Shown: one piece after another, positions 1-5,412 of the stretch
How positions within the stretch are numbered: position 1 is the stretch's first letter
How the letters are laid out: every line of letters begins with the position of its first letter
NCBI RefSeq assembly: GCF_023706045.1
Contig: NZ_BQYL01000001.1
Coordinates: 2,276,001-2,340,000, forward strand
Source: Kangiella sp. TOML190
GTDB lineage: Bacteria > Pseudomonadota > Gammaproteobacteria > Enterobacterales > Kangiellaceae
DNA: 64,000 nucleotides
Direction of reading: 5' to 3'
Translations under genes and position numbers: made by a program
Notes under the pieces: generated by a model
Told to the model about the DNA's origin: nothing
Database searches by the model: none
Seen by the model: the letters and a program-made list of their open reading frames with translations, nothing else

Positions 1-506
1 TTTAGCGATTGGCGAACTGGCATCACATGTTTAACACCTTGATGATAATCCGGCGCAAATAAAAAGCAAAAGTTGGTGGCATCGAGTAAATCTTTGCTCT
101 GCTGGGGCGTTAAATGGGTATTGATGTTTAGAGCTTGCATTAAGTCAGAAGAACCGCATTTTGAAGAAACTGAACGATTACCATGCTTAACAAGCTTGAT
201 ACCTAAACTGGATGCGACAAAAGCCACTAAAGTTGACACATTAATGGTGTTAAGACCATCGCCACCAGTTCCGCAGCAATCGCTAACCAAGTAGTCTCTT
301 TGCGGAAATGCAACCGCCTGACGCCGTAATGCCTTTGCTGCGCCCGCAATTTCATCTACCGATTCTCCTTTGGTCTTAAGGGCTGCTAGCATTGCAGCAA
401 CTTGGGGCACTTCTAGTTGACCTGTCAATAACTGATCAAAAGAGCTAGTCGCTTGCTGTAGACTAAGATCTTGACCTTGATATAAAGTTTCAAGCAACTG
501 CAGCAT
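1..506 (-). CDS. trpD: Anthranilate phosphoribosyltransferase, N-terminal part (gene runs off the window)
   Basis: TrpD transfers the phosphoribosyl group of PRPP to anthranilate, the second committed step of tryptophan synthesis. Reading from the ATG at 506 gives about 168 residues containing the family signatures in order: the PRPP-binding Gly-rich loop CGTGGDG around residue 80, the KHGNRS segment, and the FLFAPDYH...K substrate region near the window edge. The start overlaps the last 17 bases of trpG, which indicates translational coupling in the aroF-trpE-trpG-trpD operon. The C-terminal half lies outside the window. The identification is firm; the gene appears intact as far as it is visible. 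Confidence 0.95.
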   Translation of the reverse strand, partial: MLQLLETLYQGQDLSLQQATSSFDQLLTGQLEVPQVAAMLAALKTKGESVDEIAGAAKALRRQAVAFPQRDYLVSDCCGTGGDGLNTINVSTLVAFVASSLGIKLVKHGNRSVSSKCGSSDLMQALNINTHLTPQQSKDLLDATNFCFLFAPDYHQGVKHVMPVRQSL

Positions 507-1122
507 GGCTAGCTCCCGATTGATTCTGGTGTTTGTTAGTAGTCATCACCTGATCTACAAAGTTCATTAACAGCTGTTTACCATCGCGGGTCATAATGCT
601 TTCTGGATGAAACTGCAAACCATAAACAGGATAATTCTTGTGCGAAACAGCCATAACTTCATCATCATCGGCTACCGCATCAACATTCAAAGCAGCAGGC
701 AGCTTACAAGGCGACTTACCAGCTGAAAGCGAATGATAACGAGCAACAGAGATTGCATTATCGAATCCAGAAAACAATCCTTGAGCTTGGTGATTCAATT
801 TGGATACTTTGCCATGAACCACTTGCTCAGCATGTTCAATTTTTCCACCGAAGGCTTCGACTATCGCCTGATGACCTAGGCAAATACCCAACATGGGTTT
901 ATGAGGATAAAACTCTTTAATCAAACGCATGCTATGTCCCGCGTTTGATGGCGCACCAGGGCCAGGGGAGATCACTAGTGCATCTACTTCTTTAATCAAG
1001 GCTACCAATTGCATATATTCAAGATCGTTTCTAACGATAGTTACATGGTGCCCTAATGATTGAAATTCATAAGCTAAGTTATAAAGGAAAGAGTCGTAGT
1101 TATCGATAATTACAAGTTTCAC
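490..1122 (-). CDS. trpG: Anthranilate synthase glutamine amidotransferase subunit
   Basis: TrpG hydrolyses glutamine and passes ammonia to TrpE to make anthranilate from chorismate. The protein has the class I amidotransferase signature: IDNYDSFLYN at the N terminus, the nucleophile Cys in GICLGHQ, and the HPES catalytic His/Glu near residue 180. I choose the GTG at 1120-1122 as the start because it follows an AGGAGG ribosome site by four bases and forms a GTGA overlap with the trpE stop. An upstream ATG at 1158 would add 12 non-conserved residues and lies inside trpE. Length is then 210 residues, typical of a free-standing subunit. The same protein can also serve PabB for folate synthesis in some bacteria; this is not testable here. 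Confidence 0.95.
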   Translation of the reverse strand: MKLVIIDNYDSFLYNLAYEFQSLGHHVTIVRNDLEYMQLVALIKEVDALVISPGPGAPSNAGHSMRLIKEFYPHKPMLGICLGHQAIVEAFGGKIEHAEQVVHGKVSKLNHQAQGLFSGFDNAISVARYHSLSAGKSPCKLPAALNVDAVADDDEVMAVSHKNYPVYGLQFHPESIMTRDGKQLLMNFVDQVMTTNKHQNQSGASHAAVA

Positions 1123-2699
1123 GCGACCTCCTTTTGCTTTGATTCCATTGGAATACAAGCATTAATTACAGGCAAAGCTTTATGGTACGTTTCAGCACAT
1201 TCCTTTTTGGGACACGAATCATAAACAATGCCAGCTCCAGCGCTGATTGTAGCAACATCATTGCAGACATAAGCAGAGCGTATAACAATAGCGCTATCAA
1301 ATTCTTGATTGGCATTAAAGACACAAACTGCACCGCCATAATAACCGCGAGCGGACTGCTCCAATTGGCGGATAATTTCGTTAGCCTTGATCTTAGGCGC
1401 TCCGGTTAAAGTACCCATATTGGCGCAAGCTCGGTAGGCGTCAAACATATCAAAATCTCGGCTAAGCTGCGCTTTAACTTCGGACACTAAGTGCATAACG
1501 TGCGAGTATTTGACTACAGCTTTGAGTTGGGTCACTTTTCTTGTACCACTTTTGGCAATTCGCGCAATATCGTTACGCGCTAAATCCACCAACATCATAT
1601 GCTCGGCAACTTCTTTTTCATCACTAACCAGCTCATACTCGATCCGAGAATCTTCTTCACTATCGATACCCTTAGCAGTAAAAGCTCTTTTACGTGTTCC
1701 CGCGATCGGGTATAGACTTATCTCTTGATTAGCATCCACTTTTAGAGCACTTTCAGGACTTGCGCCTAGTAAGGTCCCTTGCTCAAACTGAATATAAAAC
1801 ATATAGGGACTAGGGTTCGATTGACGTAACTTGCCATAAGCTAGAAAAGGATCTTCGCAAGCCACTTGATAATTTCTCGATAGGACCACTTGAAATGCAT
1901 CGCCATCAATAATTCGTTGTTTGGCTTTTTCTACTTTTTTAGCAAACTCCTGATCGGAAAGCGAGACGGTAACTAGCTCCGAATCTTGATCAGACTTTGC
2001 ACTAACCAAGTTATCAAATTTAAAATTATGCTTATTGTCGCTAATTTGTTCTACAAGCCTGTGTTGCATCTGCTCTAATGCAACGCCTAGCCGGATCTTG
2101 TTTTTTGCGTTACTTCCAAAACCTTTGCAAATGAGCTTTGCAGATTGATTGTCTAAACTTTGAATTAATAGCTGATCAGCCACATAAAAACAAAAGTCAT
2201 CCGTAAGCTTTTCTACCACAGGCAAGCTTTCGAATTGATCCACTAGATCAAAGCTACAGGCGCCAATTAAATTGGTCGATTGGTTATCTTCACGATTCTC
2301 CGCTTCACACTGTCGAGCTAAAAATTTCAAAATCGTCAAACTTGAAACAGACTTTAATCGCTCGAGCTCTTCAATGGACGTTGTTATTGATTTTAGCGTT
2401 AATGCAATGCTTTTTTGTTGGCGATTAATATCAAAATCCGCAGCAATTGTCTCTAGCTCTAAGTCCGCTAGCAAACTTTCTCCATTATCATTTAACGCTT
2501 CAATAGTGATTTCCGAGTTACGAGCACTGACTCTAGCCGCTGCAGAAATCATTAATAAAGATTTGGGGTTATGGTGAGTTCCCGCCTCTGCAGTTTCTAG
2601 CAAAGCCGTATGTGTGCTATTGCCGCCAGTTAACCTATAAAATGCTTGGTATGGCGACAAACTTAAGGGCAATTTTTTACTTAACGTTGTAACTTGCAT
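1119..2699 (-). CDS. trpE: Anthranilate synthase component I
   Basis: TrpE converts chorismate plus ammonia to anthranilate. The 526-residue protein has the N-terminal regulatory half with an LLETAEAG segment, which corresponds to the LLES tryptophan-feedback element of characterised TrpE proteins. The C-terminal chorismate-binding half contains GDAFQVVLSR, PSPYMFY, the IAGTRKR segment, HMMLVDLARND and GTLTGAPK. Catalytic architecture is complete. Its stop overlaps the trpG start by four bases, and it follows aroF after eight bases, so all are one transcript controlled by the attenuators upstream of aroF. PabB and isochorismate synthases are alternatives, but the LLET element and trpG/trpD context settle it. 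Confidence 0.97.
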   Translation of the reverse strand: MQVTTLSKKLPLSLSPYQAFYRLTGGNSTHTALLETAEAGTHHNPKSLLMISAAARVSARNSEITIEALNDNGESLLADLELETIAADFDINRQQKSIALTLKSITTSIEELERLKSVSSLTILKFLARQCEAENREDNQSTNLIGACSFDLVDQFESLPVVEKLTDDFCFYVADQLLIQSLDNQSAKLICKGFGSNAKNKIRLGVALEQMQHRLVEQISDNKHNFKFDNLVSAKSDQDSELVTVSLSDQEFAKKVEKAKQRIIDGDAFQVVLSRNYQVACEDPFLAYGKLRQSNPSPYMFYIQFEQGTLLGASPESALKVDANQEISLYPIAGTRKRAFTAKGIDSEEDSRIEYELVSDEKEVAEHMMLVDLARNDIARIAKSGTRKVTQLKAVVKYSHVMHLVSEVKAQLSRDFDMFDAYRACANMGTLTGAPKIKANEIIRQLEQSARGYYGGAVCVFNANQEFDSAIVIRSAYVCNDVATISAGAGIVYDSCPKKECAETYHKALPVINACIPMESKQKEVA

Positions 2700-2707
2700 T
2701 TTAAGAC

Positions 2708-3730
2708 CTACTGCAGTTCTAGTTTTCGCCCACTGGCATGAATAAAGGGTGCTAATTGCTGAACAAGCTCTGAAAAATCGCTTGGCGATAAGGCTTGAGC
2801 AGCATCGGATACCGATTCTTTCGGCTCTCTATGACACTCAATGATTAGCCCATCGGCTCCGCAAGCTACTGCAGCTTTAGCCATTGGAGCAACTAAAGTT
2901 CTTACGCCAGTGCCATGAGATGGATCGACAATCACTGGCAAGTGGCTCTTTTCTTTAATAAATGCCACCGCATTTAAATCTAAAGTATTACGAGTGGCAG
3001 TTTCAAACGTTCGAATCCCACGCTCACAAATCATAACGTTTGGATTGCCTGTCGCTACTATGTACTCTGCCGCTAATAGCAACTCTTCTATGGTCGCCGA
3101 CAAACCGCGCTTCAATAAAACCGGCTTATTAGTTTCTCCAACCGCTTTGAGTAACGAGTAATTTTGCATATTGCGCGCTCCAATTTGGATAGCAGAGGTA
3201 TAATTAGCGACATCATCCAGATCTTTGATATCCATTAACTCCGTTATAGTATCCAGACCAACTTCTTTGCCCACCGATTGCATGATCTTTAAACCTTCAA
3301 CCCCAAGCCCTTGGAACGAATAAGGGCTAGTACGTGGTTTAAAGGCACCTCCTCTTAACACGCTGGCACCGGCGGCTTTAACGTATCTCGCCGTTTCTAA
3401 TAACTGATCTTCACTTTCGATCGCACAGGGCCCGCCCATAAGCGTAAATTGATCGGAACCCACTGGAGTGTCTCCAAGATTGATTACCGTATCTTGCGGG
3501 TATATTTCACGACTGACCAGTTTGTATTTAGTCAACACCGGTTTGATAAGGTCCACTTGCGGGTGATTCTCAAGATGAAGCGCTTGCAAAACTCGCTCAT
3601 CACCCAAAGCCCCAATAACGGTTCGTTCGACTCCTGGCATATGTAAAGGCTTGAGTCCTGACTGCTCGATGCGATTTAAGATCTCTTGCGCATCACTTTC
3701 CGATGAGTCGGCTTTTAAAATAATAATCAT
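2708..3730 (-). CDS. aroF: 3-deoxy-7-phosphoheptulonate synthase, type I-beta, first gene of the trp operon
   Basis: This enzyme condenses phosphoenolpyruvate and erythrose 4-phosphate to DAHP, the entry step of the shikimate pathway. It is the short type I-beta form with an N-terminal ferredoxin-like regulatory domain (residues 1-70) like the Thermotoga enzyme, then the barrel with GGPCAIES, LRGGAFKPRTSPYSFQGLG, the DPSHGTG metal/substrate motif and ECHREP. Length is 340 residues, normal for this class. It is the first structural gene after two tryptophan attenuators, so its expression should follow tryptophan supply. A second DAHP synthase of the other class (type I-alpha) lies beside pheA at 50280, so the cell has divided this step between branches. 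Which effector binds the N-terminal domain cannot be told from sequence. Confidence 0.93.
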   Translation of the reverse strand: MIIILKADSSESDAQEILNRIEQSGLKPLHMPGVERTVIGALGDERVLQALHLENHPQVDLIKPVLTKYKLVSREIYPQDTVINLGDTPVGSDQFTLMGGPCAIESEDQLLETARYVKAAGASVLRGGAFKPRTSPYSFQGLGVEGLKIMQSVGKEVGLDTITELMDIKDLDDVANYTSAIQIGARNMQNYSLLKAVGETNKPVLLKRGLSATIEELLLAAEYIVATGNPNVMICERGIRTFETATRNTLDLNAVAFIKEKSHLPVIVDPSHGTGVRTLVAPMAKAAVACGADGLIIECHREPKESVSDAAQALSPSDFSELVQQLAPFIHASGRKLELQ

Positions 3731-3782
3731 ATTGCTACCTGTTTATATTCCTAATTGCTATGCTTTTAAAAACTTGGGACAT

Positions 3783-3813
3783 AAAAAAACCCGCTGGTGA
3801 TAGTGACAGCGGG
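3783..3813 (-). terminator. trp attenuator 2 (intrinsic terminator with alternative antiterminator)
   Basis: On the minus strand the transcript has a 7-bp stem (CCCGCTG / CAGCGGG, loop about 10 nt) followed at once by seven U. The 5' arm can instead pair, with one bulged base, to GCGGCTTT at about 3848-3855, inside the last codons of leader peptide 2. This is the mutually exclusive 2:3 versus 3:4 arrangement expected of a ribosome-controlled attenuator. It lies between leader 2 and aroF. Confidence 0.85.
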
Positions 3814-3840
3814 CTTTTGTATGTGAATAACTGATAACTC

Positions 3841-3918
3841 TCAGACACAAAGCCGCCGTAACCAGTTCCACCACCAGTTTTGAGCCATGTTTTGTACCAA
3901 TTGAGTTATTCGTTTCAT
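3841..3918 (-). CDS. trpL: trp leader peptide 2 (25 residues, four Trp codons)
   Basis: The ORF ATG at 3918 to TGA at 3841 encodes a 25-residue peptide with the run NWWWNW: three consecutive Trp codons, one Asn codon, then a fourth Trp codon. It is placed directly before attenuator 2, and its final codons (L-R-R-L-C-V) overlap the proposed antiterminator arm, which is the classical geometry of trpL. The ribosome site is weak (GAACGAAG about 5-12 bases upstream). It is the second of two such leader peptides in series. Ribosome stalling here at low charged tRNA-Trp should favour readthrough into aroF-trpEGD. Confidence 0.88.
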   Translation of the reverse strand: MKRITQLVQNMAQNWWWNWLRRLCV

Positions 3919-3952
3919 ACTACTTCGTTCGATTCTAATTAATTCTAGCCAT

Positions 3953-3976
3953 AAAAAAAGCCCGCTGATGCGAGCT
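3953..3976 (-). terminator. trp attenuator 1 (intrinsic terminator with alternative antiterminator)
   Basis: Minus-strand transcript: stem AGCTCGC / GCGGGCT with a 4-nt loop (ATCA), one G-U pair, followed by a run of U (the A-run at 3953-3959 on the plus strand). The 5' arm plus one more base, AAGCTCGC, can pair over 8 bp with GCGGGCTT at 4016-4023, just after the stop codon of leader peptide 1. That is a clear terminator/antiterminator switch. It shares its A-run and CCCGCTG sequence with attenuator 2, consistent with origin by duplication. Confidence 0.85.
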
Positions 3977-4026
3977 TCTTGTTTATCTATTTGTCTATTT
4001 CAGATAAATGCAACTAAGCCCGCTAC

Positions 4027-4074
4027 TTAAGTAACGTGCCACCACCAACTTTTAAATGCATTTAATCTTTTCAT
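4027..4074 (-). CDS. trpL: trp leader peptide 1 (15 residues, three Trp codons)
   Basis: ATG at 4074 to TAA at 4027 encodes MKRLNAFKSWWWHVT. Three consecutive Trp codons precede the stop, and the first attenuator follows. Like leader 2 it begins Met-Lys-Arg. No Shine-Dalgarno sequence is visible upstream. The predicted promoter at 4081-4109 would start transcription at about 4074, the A of this ATG, so the peptide may be made from a leaderless transcript. The promoter geometry supporting this is seen; leaderless translation itself is inference. Confidence 0.85.
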   Translation of the reverse strand: MKRLNAFKSWWWHVT

Positions 4075-4080
4075 GAGGCT

Positions 4081-4109
4081 AAAGTAATCCAATCTCGAAA
4101 CGCGGTCAA
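4081..4109 (-). promoter_or_regulatory. Sigma-70 promoter of the trp operon
   Basis: Minus strand: TTGACC (4104-4109), a 17-bp spacer, then TACTTT (4081-4086). The position downstream of the parA-like stop and directly upstream of trpL1 fits the operon promoter. The expected start site, about 7 nt past the -10, is at the trpL1 ATG. I found no sequence resembling a TrpR operator (CTAG-type palindrome) over it. Confidence 0.65.
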
Positions 4110-4123
4110 GCAATAAATCATAT

Positions 4124-4834
4124 TTATTTTGTTTTAGCGAATTTATCGACCTGTGCTTCGGTTTTAATGCGGTGATTACCTTGTTTATCTAAAAGACGCT
4201 GAATGCCGGATGTTAAGGACCAAATTTCTATTTTTGCGGCCTGATCGTGCCACTCAGCCACCGTTAAACCTTGAGCAAAAGAGTCCAAATAAGCCACACG
4301 ATTACCAAGCTTGGCGGGCAAATCTTCTATTTTTAGCACTTTCTTAGCTTCATCCACTACCGCCTCGGCCGAATTGGTTCTAACCCGATAGCGATTCCAG
4401 CAAATGCGCGTTTCTAGGTTTGGATTTATGGCTTTTGCTTCTTCAATAATTTCCGCCAAGTGTTTAGTCGACCAAACCTCAACTTGCGATGGACTTAAGG
4501 GGATCAAGGCTAAATCAGAAAGCATTACAACCGCTCGGGTTAGATTGGTAATTCTGGGGTGGCCGTCAATTAGAATGTAATCGTAGGTATCCAGATTATC
4601 GCGAACCATTTTTTGCAGTTGTGATAAATTTTTAGCGACTGCTATATCGAGGTTTTCGATAACATACTTATCGTTGCGAATTTGATACCAGGTATCGAGC
4701 GAACTTTGCGGGAAGTCCGTATCAATCATCAACACATTAGACTGATCGGAAAGTGTTGATGCAATATTAGCACATAAGGTTGTCTTTCCTGCCCCGCCTT
4801 TCATTTGGACAAAACTCACAATTTTTGCACGCAC
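4124..4834 (-). CDS. ParA/MinD-family ATPase, orphan
   Basis: A 236-residue deviant Walker-A ATPase: KGGAGKTT at residues 12-19, the A' motif MIDTDFPQSS near residue 36, and a Walker B-like YILIDGHPR near residue 86. Family members position plasmids, chromosomes, chemoreceptor arrays or other cargo on the nucleoid. There is no ParB, parS-like repeat or cargo gene next to it, so its cargo is unknown. The start is GTG at 4834 with a purine-rich GGGGAG upstream. The second residue of the usual ParA signature dipeptide (Asp-Gly-Asp-Pro/Asp-Thr-Asp-Pro-Gln) is altered to Asp-Thr-Asp-Phe-Pro-Gln, as in several short stand-alone ParA proteins. It is separate from the trp operon, which has its own promoter. 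Confidence 0.8.
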   Translation of the reverse strand: MRAKIVSFVQMKGGAGKTTLCANIASTLSDQSNVLMIDTDFPQSSLDTWYQIRNDKYVIENLDIAVAKNLSQLQKMVRDNLDTYDYILIDGHPRITNLTRAVVMLSDLALIPLSPSQVEVWSTKHLAEIIEEAKAINPNLETRICWNRYRVRTNSAEAVVDEAKKVLKIEDLPAKLGNRVAYLDSFAQGLTVAEWHDQAAKIEIWSLTSGIQRLLDKQGNHRIKTEAQVDKFAKTK

Positions 4835-4939
4835 CCTCTACTCCCCAATATTTTTTTAACTTAGGATTTAATTCTACCTAACCTTAAAAAATTGGCAAGC
4901 CATCATCAGCTTAACAAGTGTAAACCACTGATTTACAAT

Positions 4940-4963
4940 AAAAAAAGCTCCCGAAGGAGCTTT
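4940..4963 (-). terminator. Intrinsic terminator of the pilus cluster
   Basis: Minus strand: AGCTCC, a TTCG tetraloop, GGAGCT, then about seven U. It lies 19 bases past the pilE stop and closes the fimU-pilVWXY1E transcription unit. On the plus strand only a short T run follows. Confidence 0.85.
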
Positions 4964-4981
4964 GATAGTCGTTATGGTTAG

Positions 4982-5407
4982 TTAACAGGTTGATCCTGAT
5001 TCAGGCCAGCATCCATTGTTGGTTTTTGTCCAATTCTTTGCTCCTGACTGATTTATAGTCAAACTACCATCACTTGCGGGCTGAGATCCGGTTGGCGTAG
5101 CCGTTAACGTGTAAGTTGTTGCAGTAACATTGTCCACTCCAATATTGTAGTAAGCCGCTCCCCCCTCTACTGGAACTTGGCTAGGTATATCGGCATTGGT
5201 TAAACCTTGGTAACTAAAATTGTTATTGGCTTTATACCGTTCGGCAGCTTGAACTGCACTCATAAGCGCCGCCATCGCATCACCACGTTTAGTTCGAATA
5301 ACATAGTTTTGATAAGATGGGATGGCTATTGCAGCCAAAATAGCTACAACAACAACTACAATCAAAACTTCTACTAAAGTAAAACCAGCTTTATACTTCT
5401 TCATCAT
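4982..5407 (-). CDS. pilE: Type IV pilin-like protein PilE
   Basis: A 141-residue type IV prepilin: short basic leader, prepilin peptidase site G/FTLVE with Glu at +5, and a long hydrophobic N-terminal helix ending AIPSYQNYVIRTKR. The small globular domain ends in a Cys-rich tail (GCWPESGSTC) that can form the usual C-terminal disulfide loop. In Pseudomonas the gene at this position is the minor pilin PilE, which joins the PilVWX/FimU/PilY1 initiation complex to the major pilin. Gene order here is the same, so minor pilin is the better reading than major subunit. It follows pilY1 by five bases. Confidence 0.88.
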   Translation of the reverse strand: MMKKYKAGFTLVEVLIVVVVVAILAAIAIPSYQNYVIRTKRGDAMAALMSAVQAAERYKANNNFSYQGLTNADIPSQVPVEGGAAYYNIGVDNVTATTYTLTATPTGSQPASDGSLTINQSGAKNWTKTNNGCWPESGSTC

Positions 5408-5412
5408 AAACC

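Noticed and set aside
1123-1158. Longer trpG start at 1158
   Set aside because: The extra residues lie inside trpE, and the GTG at 1122 has a good ribosome site and a GTGA overlap with the trpE stop.
4081-4109. TrpR operator over the trp promoter
   Set aside because: No CTAG-type palindrome is present at or near the promoter.
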